Shown here: positions 50,159 through 59,117 of the stretch, one piece after another
Layout: the number at the start of each line of letters is the position of its first letter
Position numbering within the stretch: position 1 is the first letter of the stretch
Program-made: the position numbers and the translations under genes
The notes under the pieces: model-generated
Told to the model about the DNA's origin: nothing
The model's input: the letters and a program-made list of their open reading frames with translations, nothing else
Database searches by the model: none
DNA from: Hydrogenophaga sp.
Lineage (GTDB): Bacteria > Pseudomonadota > Gammaproteobacteria > Burkholderiales > Burkholderiaceae_C
DNA: 64,000 bases
Assembly: GCF_025699295.1 (NCBI RefSeq)
Contig: NZ_JAILWB010000016.1
Location: forward strand, 55,715 to 119,714
Direction of reading: 5' to 3'

Positions 50159-51523
50159 ATGGCAAGTACAACAGTGATTCATGTGGGTTCGGCCGCCGGC
50201 TTCTCCGGCGACCGAACCGACGCCGCGAGTGCGGTTGTCGATGCCCTGATCCGCATCGGCGGGCCGGCCTGCCTCATCTTCGAAACCCTGGCCGAACGCA
50301 CGCTGGCGCTGGCCCAGCTGGCACGCCTGCAGGACCCGGAGGGTGGCTACGAACCGCTGCTGGACGATCTGATCCGGCCGATCCTCGAGCGCTGCCTGGC
50401 GCACCGCATTCCGATCGTGAGCAACTTCGGCGCCGCCAACCCGCGAGGCGCGGGCCTGCGCATCCAGGCGATCGCACGGGAACTCGGTCTGCGCGCGCCA
50501 CGGGTCGCTGTCGTGCATGGCGACGACGTGGCGCAGCGGTTGGCGGGCACGCTGATGACACCCGCACTGCGGTCGCAGCTCGCCGGCCGCGCCATCATCA
50601 GCGCCAACGCCTACATCGGCGCGCAGGCGATCGCCGATGCGCTGCGGGCCGGCGCGGACGTGGTGGTGACGGGCCGGGTGGCCGACCCTTCCCTCGTGCT
50701 CGGGCCGGCGCTGGCGCACCACGGCTGGCCGATGGACGACTGGGACCGCATCGCCGGCGCCACCATGGCCGGGCATCTGCTGGAATGCGGCGCACAAGTC
50801 ACCGGTGGCTACTACGCCGACCCCGGTGTGAAGGACGTGCCCGACCTCGCACGCGTGGGCTACCCGATCGCTGCCATCGAACACGACGGCAGCTGCACGG
50901 TCTTCAAGCCCGATGACACCGGTGGCGTGGTCGACGAGCACACGGTCAAGGAACAGCTGCTCTACGAAGTGCACGACCCCGCCGCCTACCTCACACCGGA
51001 CGTGGTGGCCGACATCACCCAGGCCCGCGTCGGGCAGGTCGGCCCGGGCCGCGTTCGCCTCTCCGGGGTGCGTGGCCATGGCAGGCCGGACGCGTTGAAG
51101 GTGAACGTGTGCTTTGAAACCGGCTGGCTGGCCGAGGGCGAGATCTCCTACGCCGGCGCACGCGCGGAACACCGCGCGCGCCTGGCCGCCGACATCCTGA
51201 CCCAGCGCCTGCATGGCATCGGCCCGCTGCGCATCGACCTCATCGGCGTGGCCAGCGTGCTGGCCGACGACCGAGGCCGCTGGCTGCACAACACCCCGGC
51301 CGGATCGGCCACCGATGTGCGCCTGCGCGTGGCCACGCGCCATGCCGACAAGGGAATGGCCACACGCCTGATGCGCGAGGTGAATGCGCTCTACACCTGC
51401 GGACCGGCCGGTGGAGGCGGTGTTCGAACGGCCCTGCGCCCCACGCTGGGCACCATTTCCTGCCCGCTGGACCGCGAGCACGCGCCCACGGGGTTTGACC
51501 TGCTGGAGGACACGGCACCATGA
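50159..51523 (+). CDS. AtuA-like protein, DUF1446 family
   Basis: A 454-residue cytoplasmic protein of the DUF1446 (acyclic terpene utilization AtuA) family. Features are VGSAAGFSGDRTDAA near the start, NFGAANPRGAGL, ISANAYIGAQ, GADVVVTGRVADPSLVLGPALAHHGW and GLLECGAQ/TGGYYADPG-type glycine-rich segments. The biochemical activity of AtuA is not established. It is followed by its usual small partner with a four-base overlap. A GTG nine bases earlier is also possible as start. Confidence 0.82.
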   Translation: MASTTVIHVGSAAGFSGDRTDAASAVVDALIRIGGPACLIFETLAERTLALAQLARLQDPEGGYEPLLDDLIRPILERCLAHRIPIVSNFGAANPRGAGLRIQAIARELGLRAPRVAVVHGDDVAQRLAGTLMTPALRSQLAGRAIISANAYIGAQAIADALRAGADVVVTGRVADPSLVLGPALAHHGWPMDDWDRIAGATMAGHLLECGAQVTGGYYADPGVKDVPDLARVGYPIAAIEHDGSCTVFKPDDTGGVVDEHTVKEQLLYEVHDPAAYLTPDVVADITQARVGQVGPGRVRLSGVRGHGRPDALKVNVCFETGWLAEGEISYAGARAEHRARLAADILTQRLHGIGPLRIDLIGVASVLADDRGRWLHNTPAGSATDVRLRVATRHADKGMATRLMREVNALYTCGPAGGGGVRTALRPTLGTISCPLDREHAPTGFDLLEDTAP

Positions 51524-51882
51524 GCACCGCCCTCACCGTCCCCCTCTGGCGCGCCGCGCACGGCCGCACCGGCGACAAGGGCGACCGCTCCAACATCAGC
51601 GTGATCGCCTGGAGCGATGCGCTCTACCCCCTCATCGAAGCGCAGATCACGCCCGAGCGCGTGGCCGCGCACTTCCGTCACCGCGCCCCCACCCAGGTGG
51701 TGCGCCACCTCTTGCCCAACCTGCATGCGATGAACTTCGTGCTGGACGACGTGCTCGACGGCGGCGTGAACGACGCGCTGAACCTGGACAGCCACGGCAA
51801 GGCGCTGTCATTCCATTTGCTGGAACTCGAGCTCGAGATTCCCGCCCACCTGGTTTCCCATCTGCGCGGTCCCTCGGACTGA
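51520..51882 (+). CDS. Small AtuA-associated protein
   Basis: A 120-residue protein matching the domain that forms the C-terminus of longer AtuA proteins or a separate partner. Its hallmark is AHGRTGDKGDRSNISVIAW near the start, then the helical segment. The ATG overlaps the upstream stop (ATGA), so the two are translated together and probably form a complex. Confidence 0.82.
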   Translation: MSTALTVPLWRAAHGRTGDKGDRSNISVIAWSDALYPLIEAQITPERVAAHFRHRAPTQVVRHLLPNLHAMNFVLDDVLDGGVNDALNLDSHGKALSFHLLELELEIPAHLVSHLRGPSD

Positions 51883-51924
51883 GGCAGTTTCCGTTTCCCA
51901 TCCCCATCCAACAAGGAGACAGAC

Positions 51925-52899
51925 ATGACACACAGATTCACCCGCCGCCACGCCGCGGTCGCCATCGCCTCGGCACTCGCCTTGCCGGGCGCCATGGCCC
52001 AGGCCACGTCGTCAACCCAGCCCATCACCTTCGTGGTGCCGTTCGCCGCCGGCAGCGCCACCGACATTCTGGCGCGCGCGCTGGGCCAGTCGGTCAGCGA
52101 GCAGACCGGGCAGGCCGTGGTGGTGGACAACAAGGCCGGCGCCAGCGGCATGATCGCCGCGCAGGCGGTGGCCAAGGCGGCCAACGACGGCCACACGGTG
52201 ATGATCACCACCAACACCACGCACGCGGCCAATCAGCACCTCTACAAGAAGCTGCCGTACGACGCGGTGAAGGACTTCACGCCCATCACCGGCATCGGCA
52301 AGGGCGGTCAGATCATGGTCGTGCGGGCCGACGCGCCGTACAAGAGCGTGGCCGACGTGCTGGCCGCCGCGAAACAGTCGCCCGGCAAGCTGTCGTTCGG
52401 CAGCGGCAGTTCGTCCAGCCGCGTCGCTGGCGAGCTGTTCCAGCAGATGGCCGACGTCAGGATCCTGCATGTGCCCTACCGCAGCAACCCGATGGCCATC
52501 ACCGACCTGCTGGGCGGCCAGATCACCATGATGTTCACCGACGCCTCCACCGGCATGCCGCAGATCACCACCGGCAAGGTGCGCGCGCTGGGTGTGACCT
52601 CGGCCCGGCGCATGGCCGCGCTGCCCGACGTGCCCACGATCAGCGAAGCCGGGGTCAAAGGCTACGAGATGGGCTACTGGTTCGCGGCCTACACGCCGGC
52701 CGGCACGCCGGCTCCCGTGGTGGCCCGGCTCAACGGCCTGCTGCACAAGGCCATCGACAGCCAGCCGGTGCGACAGTTCTTCGCCAGCAGCGGTGGCGAG
52801 GTGTTCCCGACATCCTCCGCCGACCTGGCGAAATTCCAGGCCAGCGAGACCGAAATGTGGGGCCGGGTGATCAAGGCCGCAGGCATCGAGGCCGAATGA
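51925..52899 (+). CDS. Bug/TctC-family periplasmic binding protein
   Basis: A 324-residue binding protein of the Bug (TctC) family, expanded in Burkholderiales. A signal peptide ends near residue 26 (AMAQA); ITFVVPFAAGSATDILARALG, DNKAGASGMIAAQAVAKA and VPYRSNPMAITDLLGGQI are family hallmarks. AAGGAG precedes the ATG. It most likely binds a carboxylate used by the AtuA-like operon upstream (42-base gap); no TctA/TctB permease is nearby. Confidence 0.92.
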   Translation: MTHRFTRRHAAVAIASALALPGAMAQATSSTQPITFVVPFAAGSATDILARALGQSVSEQTGQAVVVDNKAGASGMIAAQAVAKAANDGHTVMITTNTTHAANQHLYKKLPYDAVKDFTPITGIGKGGQIMVVRADAPYKSVADVLAAAKQSPGKLSFGSGSSSSRVAGELFQQMADVRILHVPYRSNPMAITDLLGGQITMMFTDASTGMPQITTGKVRALGVTSARRMAALPDVPTISEAGVKGYEMGYWFAAYTPAGTPAPVVARLNGLLHKAIDSQPVRQFFASSGGEVFPTSSADLAKFQASETEMWGRVIKAAGIEAE

Positions 52900-52973
52900 C
52901 GGTGCAGGCCGACATGGCCTGACGGCGGCGGGCGTCGCGCCCTCGCCCGCCACCCTTCGGGTACGCTTGCCGC

Positions 52974-54287
52974 ATGCCCGACCTTGACCGACTGCGCCTT
53001 CTCTGGGGGCGTCTGCACCAGACCCTGTGGTGGCGACCCGCGCTGTGGAGCGTGGGAGCCGTGGCGGTGGCCGTCGCGTCGGCCATTGCCGACCAGTGGG
53101 TGCCCGTGGACTGGCTGCCCCGGGTGAACGCCGACGTGGTGGACGATCTGCTGCGCATCATGGCGTCGAGCATGCTGGTGGTAAGCACCTTCGCCCTGTC
53201 GGTGCTGGCCAGCGCCTACGCCTCGGCCGCGAACGCCGGCACGCCGCGCGCCACCCGCCTCGTGGTGGCCGAGCCGCGTTCGCAGAAGGCGGTGGCGGTG
53301 TTCCTGGCGGCTTTCATCTTCTCGATGGTGGGCGTGATCGCCATGGGTGTGGGGCAGTACGGTCCGGCCGGCCGGCTCGTGCTGTTCGCCAGCGCGCTTG
53401 GCGTGCTGGCCTGGGTGATCGTCTCCTTCATGAGCTACATCGACGTGCTCTCGCGCATCGGGCAGGTGGCGCACACCATCGCCACGGTGGAACGCGCGGC
53501 CTGGCAGGCGCTGGAGCAGCATGCCCGGCAACCGCTGTCCGGCGCGCTGGCGGCCGAAGGCCCGCCGCAGGGTGCGTGGCCCGTGCATGCCACGCGCACC
53601 GGCCACGTGCAGTTCGTCGACGTCCAGGCCCTGCAGACCCTGGCAGAGGCACACGAGGCCCGCGTGCACGTGTCCGCCCGCCCGGGCGATCTTGTCCACC
53701 CGGCTGCGGCACTGGCGTGGCTGAGCGCATCCCCGGACGCGCCCGGACCACCCGGCGAGCCGCTGGCCAGCGCGGTGCGCGACGCCTTCGTCGTCGGGCC
53801 GGAACGCACCATCGAGCAGGACGCCGGCTACGGCCTGATCGTGCTGGCCGAGATCGCGCAGCGCGCGCTCTCGCCCGCGGTCAACGACCCCGGCACCGCC
53901 ATCGCGGTCCTGGGCAGCCAGACCCGGCTGCTCGTGCGCACCCTGGCCACGCCGCCCGATCCGGATGCCGACCGGTTCCACCGCGTCAGCGCCGTGGCCG
54001 CGCCTCTCGAAGCCTTGGTGGTGCTGGCCTACGAACCGATTGCGCGCAACGGCCTGGACCACGACGAAGTCATCCACCAGTTGCTCCGGCATCTGGAAGC
54101 GCTCATGCTCAACGCGCCTCCCGGGGTGATCGACCAGGCGCGGGCGCTGGTGCGCAACACCCTGGCCCGGGCCGAACGCGCTGGCGCCGATGCGGTCGAC
54201 CTGCAGGGCTGGCGGAAACTGGCGCGCGAGCTGGACCAGCAGGTGCCGATGGAAACACCGGATCGCACTGCGACAGGATGCCCATGA
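52974..54287 (+). CDS. DUF2254 membrane protein
   Basis: A 437-residue protein of the DUF2254 family. Four hydrophobic segments lie in the first 160 residues (WSVGAVAVAVASAIADQW, MLVVSTFALSVLASAYASAA, AVAVFLAAFIFSMVGVIAMGVGQYG, VLAWVIVSFMSYIDVLSRI); the remainder is soluble, with SPAVNDPGTAIAVL. The function is unknown. It overlaps the DUF1801-type gene by four bases. Confidence 0.82.
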   Translation: MPDLDRLRLLWGRLHQTLWWRPALWSVGAVAVAVASAIADQWVPVDWLPRVNADVVDDLLRIMASSMLVVSTFALSVLASAYASAANAGTPRATRLVVAEPRSQKAVAVFLAAFIFSMVGVIAMGVGQYGPAGRLVLFASALGVLAWVIVSFMSYIDVLSRIGQVAHTIATVERAAWQALEQHARQPLSGALAAEGPPQGAWPVHATRTGHVQFVDVQALQTLAEAHEARVHVSARPGDLVHPAAALAWLSASPDAPGPPGEPLASAVRDAFVVGPERTIEQDAGYGLIVLAEIAQRALSPAVNDPGTAIAVLGSQTRLLVRTLATPPDPDADRFHRVSAVAAPLEALVVLAYEPIARNGLDHDEVIHQLLRHLEALMLNAPPGVIDQARALVRNTLARAERAGADAVDLQGWRKLARELDQQVPMETPDRTATGCP

Positions 54288-54748
54288 CGCCTTTTGCCCA
54301 CGCAGGCGTCGAGGCCCGGTTCGCCAACTACCCGCACCCGGCACGCCGCCAACTCATGGCACTGAGGGAACTGATTTTCCGCACCGCCGCGGACACCGAG
54401 GGGGTGGGCGAGATCGAGGAGACACTCAAATGGGGCGAACCGGCCTATGTCTCCCGGAGCAAGGCCGGCAGCACCGTTCGCCTGGACTGGAAGCCGAACG
54501 ACCCCGGGCACTGCGCGATGTACTTCAACTGCCAGACCACGCTGGTGGACACGTTCAGGACCCTGTTTCCGCAGGAATTCCGTTTCGAAGGCAACCGGGC
54601 CCTGCTGCTCCCGGTCCAGGGCAGGATGCCGCAAGACGCGCTGGCGCTGTGCATTGCCGCCTCGCTCACCTACCACCTGCAGAAGCGGCGCGCGCGCGCC
54701 GCACCGCAGGCAGCAGCAAAGAAAAAGGCCTCAGCACCGAAGCGCTGA
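54284..54748 (+). CDS. DUF1801-type small protein
   Basis: A 154-residue protein with a YdhG/DUF1801-like core (RELIFRTAADTEGVGEIEETLKWGEPAYVS..., MYFNCQTTLVDTFRTLFP). The last 25 residues are basic and alanine-rich (AAPQAAAKKKASAPKR). The start ATG 54284 overlaps the upstream stop (ATGA). The terminator at 54723 runs through its last codons. Function unknown. Confidence 0.8.
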   Translation: MTPFAHAGVEARFANYPHPARRQLMALRELIFRTAADTEGVGEIEETLKWGEPAYVSRSKAGSTVRLDWKPNDPGHCAMYFNCQTTLVDTFRTLFPQEFRFEGNRALLLPVQGRMPQDALALCIAASLTYHLQKRRARAAPQAAAKKKASAPKR

Positions 54749-54756
54749 AGCCTTTT
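54723..54756. terminator. Bidirectional intrinsic terminator
   Basis: AAAAGGC-c-TCAGC (54723-54735) and GCTGA-a-GCCTTTT (54744-54756) form a 12-pair stem with one mismatch. T-runs exist on both strands, longest on the minus strand, so it ends both the RNA-binding protein mRNA and the DUF1801 mRNA. Confidence 0.8.
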
Positions 54757-54806
54757 CACCTTTGCGGGACCTGGCGCGAAACCGGGTCCGCCGAGCCGGG
54801 CGTGGC

Positions 54807-55139
54807 TCAGTAGTTGCCGCGGCCGCCGCCGTAGCCGCCACCGCCGGAGCGGTCGCCACCACCGTAGCCGCCGGTGCGGGGAGGACGGGCCTCCATCGGA
54901 CGGGCTTCGTTCACGGTGACGCTGCGGCCACCCAGGGACTGGCCGTTCATGCCGGAAATGGCGGCTTGCGCCTCGGCATCGCTGCCCATTTCGACAAAGC
55001 CGAAGCCCTTGGAACGACCGGTGTCGCGTTCCATCATCACCTTGGCGCTGGTGACGGAACCGAATTCGGAGAACGACTGTTGCAGATCTTCGTCGCGGAC
55101 GGTGTACGGCAGGTTGCCGACATAAAGTTTGTTGCCCAT
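54807..55139 (-). CDS. Glycine-rich RRM RNA-binding protein
   Basis: A 110-residue protein with one RNA recognition motif: RNP2 KLYVGNLPY near the N-terminus and RNP1 KGFGFVEM in the middle, then a short tail rich in glycine, tyrosine and arginine (GGYGGGDRSGGGGYGGGRGNY). Such proteins bind RNA and are often cold-induced. AGGAG is six bases before the ATG; 171 bases separate it from the DUF2894 stop, room for its own promoter and a leader. Confidence 0.92.
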   Translation of the reverse strand: MGNKLYVGNLPYTVRDEDLQQSFSEFGSVTSAKVMMERDTGRSKGFGFVEMGSDAEAQAAISGMNGQSLGGRSVTVNEARPMEARPPRTGGYGGGDRSGGGGYGGGRGNY

Positions 55140-55310
55140 GGGGGACTCCTCAAAAATGCAGAAACAAAGCGATGGGGTCCCGAAAGCACAACCAACCCGA
55201 AAGTGACGCCGTAGCGCGCGAAACTGACCATTCACCTGACTTGAACGCACGTCTTCTGACGCGCGAGGGTGGAGTATGCGCCACATTCGGTGGCTTCGTG
55301 CCCTTTGCGC

Positions 55311-55829
55311 TCACTTTTTCTGTCGCCCGGGTTTTCCCTTGCCGGCCGGTGGCCTGAGCAGCCCGCCCGCCTCATCCAGCCACAACAGCGTGTCCGCATG
55401 GGCCATGAAGCGGCGCAGATAGTCGGGCGAGAGCTCGCGCAGCAGGCCCAGGGAGCGCAGCACGAGCATGTGCGAATTGAGCGGGCCGGCGTTCTCGGGG
55501 CCTCGTTGCACCGCTTCGGTCACATCCTCCTCGGCACGGACACGGGCCCAGGTTTCACGGAAACCCTGCGCGCTCCTGAGTTCCCGCGTGGCGCCGGATG
55601 GCGTGCCGGTGGCCTGGGTGATGTGCAGATGGAGCCGGGCCAGGGGCGAAGGGTTCGGGATACCGGTGCCGGAGTGGGCCAGCCCTTCGACCCGCTCCGG
55701 ACCAACGGTCGCGTGCGCAGCGCGCTGCAGCTTGCCTTGCAGCACCCGCTGCACCGCCGCAGGCGCGCCCTGCATGCGCCGGGTCAGGGCAGCGACGTAA
55801 TGGGCGTGAACGGCCTGGGCGTCAGTCAC
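55311..55829 (-). CDS. DUF2894-type protein, fourth gene of the motor-like cluster
   Basis: A 172-residue soluble protein. It matches, from memory, the DUF2894 proteins that follow OmpA-family genes in Burkholderiales: an N-terminal helical part (VHAHYVAALTRRMQGAPAAVQRVLQGKL), LNSHMLVLRSLGLLRELSPDYLRRFMAHADTLLWLDEA and a basic tail. The start is GTG 55829, overlapping the OmpA-type stop by eight bases. The function is unknown; position suggests a cytosolic part of the membrane complex. Confidence 0.72.
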   Translation of the reverse strand: MTDAQAVHAHYVAALTRRMQGAPAAVQRVLQGKLQRAAHATVGPERVEGLAHSGTGIPNPSPLARLHLHITQATGTPSGATRELRSAQGFRETWARVRAEEDVTEAVQRGPENAGPLNSHMLVLRSLGLLRELSPDYLRRFMAHADTLLWLDEAGGLLRPPAGKGKPGRQKK

Positions 55830-56511
55830 GGCCGGACACCTTCGACGGCCGGGCCTGCGTGGCCCGGGGCACGGGCGCCATTTCCACGCGGCGATTGAGC
55901 GCCCTGCCCTGTTCTTCCACGTTGCTGGCCACGGGCTGTTCGGCGCCGAAGGCGGCGCTGAACACGCGCTCACGCGGCATGCCTTCCTGGATCAGGGCGC
56001 GCGTCACCGTCAGCGCGCGCTGCGCCGAAAGTTCCAGGTTGTCGGCAAAGCGCCGGTTGCCGGACTGCACCGGGCGGTCGTCGGTGAAACCGCTGACCAT
56101 CAGCAGCTCGTCGCGCTCGCCCAGATAGACCTGCAGCGGCGGCACCAGGCTGCGCAGGATCTGCCGGCCTTCGGGGCGCAGTTCGTCCGAGTTGAGCGCG
56201 AACAGCACACTGCCGCTGATGCCGATGCGCCCGTTGGCCAGCGTGACGCGCCCGTTCTGCAGCGGAATGGCCAGTGCCTTCTCCAGCGCCATGCGGCGTT
56301 GCTCCTCCTGCTGGCGTTTCTGCACCTCGGCCTGCAGGCTGGCCACCAGGTCCATCTGCAGCACGAGCACGCCGATGAGGATGAGCACGAAGGCGCCCAC
56401 GAGGCCCGACATGAGGTCGCCGAACACGGCCCACACGGGCGAGGTGGGGTCAGAGCCATCGTCGTCGCCCTGTCCGGCCAGGTCGAGGTGGCGGTCGTCC
56501 AGGCCGATCAT
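55822..56511 (-). CDS. OmpA/MotB-like peptidoglycan-binding stator protein
   Basis: A 229-residue protein with one transmembrane helix near residues 33-52 (LMSGLVGAFVLILIGVLVLQ), preceded by an aspartate (D32 in WAVFGDLM) in the place of the proton-carrying aspartate of MotB, TolR and ZorB. A short coiled coil follows, then an OmpA-type peptidoglycan-binding domain (FALNSDELRPEGRQIL, VSGFTDDRPV, NLELSAQRALTV, NRRVEM). It starts one base inside the DUF802 stop (TGATG). It is expected to pair with the DUF802 protein as the wall-anchored half of an ion-driven motor. Confidence 0.82.
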   Translation of the reverse strand: MIGLDDRHLDLAGQGDDDGSDPTSPVWAVFGDLMSGLVGAFVLILIGVLVLQMDLVASLQAEVQKRQQEEQRRMALEKALAIPLQNGRVTLANGRIGISGSVLFALNSDELRPEGRQILRSLVPPLQVYLGERDELLMVSGFTDDRPVQSGNRRFADNLELSAQRALTVTRALIQEGMPRERVFSAAFGAEQPVASNVEEQGRALNRRVEMAPVPRATQARPSKVSGRD

Positions 56512-58379
56512 CACGCGGCCTTTCTCTCGGCGGCCGGCGCGGTGCGCAGCCGGCGCAGGTCTTCCACGATGCCCTGTTGTGCACTGATGCTCAGGTCGAT
56601 CACCTCGCGCGCCTGCGCCACGTAGTAGGCCAGCTGTTCGTCGCTGCGCGCGATGGACTGGCTGACGGCGCCCTCGATGCGCTGCAGGCTGTCGATGAGC
56701 TTCTCGTTCGTGCTGCTGAACAGCTGCACGCCATGGCCGAAGGCCTCGCCCAGGCTGGCGAGTTCGATCGCGCTGCCATGCACCTGCGCGGCCACGTCCT
56801 CGGCGCGCAGGGCCTGCGCGCCCACGGTCTCGGCGAACTGGCGGCCCACCTGGTCGAGCACGGCGCCGGCCGAGGTGACCAGCGTTTCGATGGCGGCGCG
56901 CTGTTCGCCCGTGGCCTGCTGCACGGACTGCAGCAGGGCGTCGATGTGGTGCATGAGCGTGGCACGTTCCTGCAACGCGGCGTTGTCGCGTTCGGTGAGC
57001 TGGCTCATGTCGCTGCGCAGTTGCGCGATCACTTCGGCCGCCGCCCGGGGCGCCTCGGCAGCGGTGTCCAGCAGGTGCTGCACGGCGGCCTGGCCGCGTG
57101 CGGCTTCCTCGCTGCGCAGGCTGGCCAGTTCGTCGCGCCATTGCGCGGCGGTGCGCTCCAGTGCCTGCAGCGCGGCCTGCTGCTGTGCCAGGGACTGCGC
57201 TCCGGCCTGCCGCCATTCGCCCTGCAACGTGGCGGCCAGGCTCTGCAGCGACTGGGTCCAGGCGGTCTGCTGCTGCTGCTCGGCGCTGCGCTGTTCGGTG
57301 TGCGAGCGGGTCAGGGTGTCCTGCACGCCGTCGACGAGCGCGGCGCAGCGCTGCTCGAAGGCGCCGGCAAAGGCGTCGAACCGTTCGGTCACGCCGGCCA
57401 TCCGGGCTTGCACGGTCTCGCTGGTGCGCTCCTGCAGGCGGCTGGCTTCCTCCGCCACGGCGGCCATGGCCTGCGTCACCACCGGCTGCAGGCTCTCGCC
57501 CGCCGCGCGGGCGCTGGCAGCAAGGCTGTCTTTCAGCGAGCGTTCCACCGAGGCGGCCAGGCCGCTGTAGGCCTCGCTGGCCTCGCGGTGGAACCGGGCC
57601 TGCCGCTCCAGCATCTGCTCGTCAAGCTGCTGGCCGCGGCGCTCGATCTGTTCCATCAGCGCCTGCAGCTGGTGGGCCACGGCCGGCAGGGCGCCGGCCT
57701 GCTGCTGCAGTGCGGTGAAGGTGGCCTGGCGCTGGTGCGCGAGCGAGAACGGGTGGAACACGGTGGCGGTCAAGGCGTCGAGCTGGCGCACCACGGCCGT
57801 GCGCTCGCGCCGGCTGAGGGCGGCCATGAGGCCGAGCATGGCCGAGGTGGCCACGCCCACCACCGAGGTGCCGAAGGCCAGGCCCAGCCCCTTGATCGGC
57901 GTGGCCAGCGCGGCACGGATCGCCTGCAGGTCGGCCGAACCTTCGAGCGTGAACAGCACGCCCTTGAAGGTGACGACCATGCCCAGGAACGTGCCCAGCA
58001 TGCCCAGCATCACCAGCAAGCCGATGAGGTAGGGCGTGAGCGCCAGGCCCGGCAAGGCGCCGCGGCCTTCCTCGATGCGCTGGCGCAGCGCGTGGCGCAG
58101 CGCGGGCGGCACGCTGCGCGCGAGCCAGTCGCCCAGGCTGTCCAGCGGCTGCGGCACACGGGCCAGCGCCTCGGCCAGCGACGCGGTGGTCTGGCGAAAG
58201 CGCCGGACCTCCTGCGCGCCCAGCAGGTAGACGCCGCCGATGAGCACCGTCATGGCCAGGGCGGTGCCGCTGGTGCCGACGAAACCCACACCCACCCAGC
58301 CGATGGCAAGCAGGCCCAGGACGAAGGCGAGGATCAGGAACAGGCGGTGGGCGGTGGGACTGTCGTTCATGGAAGGCAT
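56511..58379 (-). CDS. DUF802 MotA/ZorA-like membrane protein with long coiled-coil tail
   Basis: A 622-residue protein. Two hydrophobic segments are at 13-34 and 38-55, and two more at 115-138 and 163-188; LTPYLIGLLVMLGMLGTFLGMVVTF and LGLAFGTSVVGVATSAMLGLMAALSRRER resemble the channel helices of MotA, TolQ and ExbB. Residues 190 to 610 form a very long alanine/glutamine-rich helical tail in the cytoplasm, like the tail of ZorA in the Zorya phage defence system. The start immediately follows the DUF3348 stop. Function unknown. Confidence 0.8.
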   Translation of the reverse strand: MPSMNDSPTAHRLFLILAFVLGLLAIGWVGVGFVGTSGTALAMTVLIGGVYLLGAQEVRRFRQTTASLAEALARVPQPLDSLGDWLARSVPPALRHALRQRIEEGRGALPGLALTPYLIGLLVMLGMLGTFLGMVVTFKGVLFTLEGSADLQAIRAALATPIKGLGLAFGTSVVGVATSAMLGLMAALSRRERTAVVRQLDALTATVFHPFSLAHQRQATFTALQQQAGALPAVAHQLQALMEQIERRGQQLDEQMLERQARFHREASEAYSGLAASVERSLKDSLAASARAAGESLQPVVTQAMAAVAEEASRLQERTSETVQARMAGVTERFDAFAGAFEQRCAALVDGVQDTLTRSHTEQRSAEQQQQTAWTQSLQSLAATLQGEWRQAGAQSLAQQQAALQALERTAAQWRDELASLRSEEAARGQAAVQHLLDTAAEAPRAAAEVIAQLRSDMSQLTERDNAALQERATLMHHIDALLQSVQQATGEQRAAIETLVTSAGAVLDQVGRQFAETVGAQALRAEDVAAQVHGSAIELASLGEAFGHGVQLFSSTNEKLIDSLQRIEGAVSQSIARSDEQLAYYVAQAREVIDLSISAQQGIVEDLRRLRTAPAAERKAA

Positions 58380-59030
58380 TCAGTTCATGGCGGGTGCGGC
58401 GTCCAGCGCCTCGACCAGGCCCAGCAGGGGCTGCAGCCGCAGGTCCAGCTCGGCCAGCAGGGTCTGCTGGATTTCGTGTTCAAAAAGGGGCGGCCAGTCA
58501 TCGGGGTGCGACTGGCGCAGTTGTTCGAAGCGCGCCTTGAGCCAGGCCGGCACACCGGCCAGCAGCTTCTGCTCGCGCCCGCCGAGCATCTGGTCCAGCG
58601 TGGCGTCGAGCGTGGCGAGCTGCGCCAGCCGGGGGGATGCCTGGGTCAGGGTGCGGCGCAGGTGATCGCGCAGCGCGTCGATGGCCATTTCCATGCGGCG
58701 CTGCTGGTCCAGGCAGCGCTGGTGGTGAGGAGCGAACTCCGCGTCGTCCGCGGTGATGGCGAGCGCGGGTGGCGCGGCGATGGCGCGACTCAGCGTGTCG
58801 CGCACCCGTTCCAGCGCGGCCCGTGCCTCGCCCGCACCGGCGCTGGACGTGCGCCGCGCCACTTTCACGCCCGGCAGCGACTGGAGCGCCGCATGCAGCG
58901 CGATGGCATCGGCCACGTTGAGCCACTGGCCCAGGCGCTCGGCGATGTCCTGCCGGGGGGCTTGCGCCGGGGCCGGCAGCCAGGCCGCCAGCTGGCGCAC
59001 CAGCGCGGTTTGGTTGAAGTTGCTGCGCAA
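58380..59030 (-). CDS. DUF3348-type protein, first gene of the motor-like cluster
   Basis: A 216-residue soluble, mostly helical protein. It matches my memory of DUF3348 proteins that precede DUF802 genes in Burkholderiales (QDIAERLGQWLNVADAIALHAALQS is the conserved-looking start region). The start is taken as TTG 59030 with AGGAA eight bases before; an ATG at 59070 is in another frame. The last codons touch the DUF802 start. No enzyme motif is visible. Confidence 0.72.
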   Translation of the reverse strand: MRSNFNQTALVRQLAAWLPAPAQAPRQDIAERLGQWLNVADAIALHAALQSLPGVKVARRTSSAGAGEARAALERVRDTLSRAIAAPPALAITADDAEFAPHHQRCLDQQRRMEMAIDALRDHLRRTLTQASPRLAQLATLDATLDQMLGGREQKLLAGVPAWLKARFEQLRQSHPDDWPPLFEHEIQQTLLAELDLRLQPLLGLVEALDAAPAMN

Positions 59031-59117
59031 GAAAACGTTCCTGAGCGCCCTTGCGGGCGCTGTTCGACATCCAGTGTGTGGGTCCGCCCGGTCAGCACCT
59101 GCCCGGGCAGGTGGGTG

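Noticed and set aside
55311..59030. A canonical Zorya defence system
   Set aside because: ZorA/B-like architecture is present, but no ZorC, ZorD helicase or ZorE nuclease is encoded; the flanking DUF3348 and DUF2894 proteins differ.
58498..59070. An ATG-started minus frame (59070) as the true DUF3348 start
   Set aside because: It is in a different frame from the conserved region; the frame with the family-like sequence begins at the TTG 59030 with a ribosome site.
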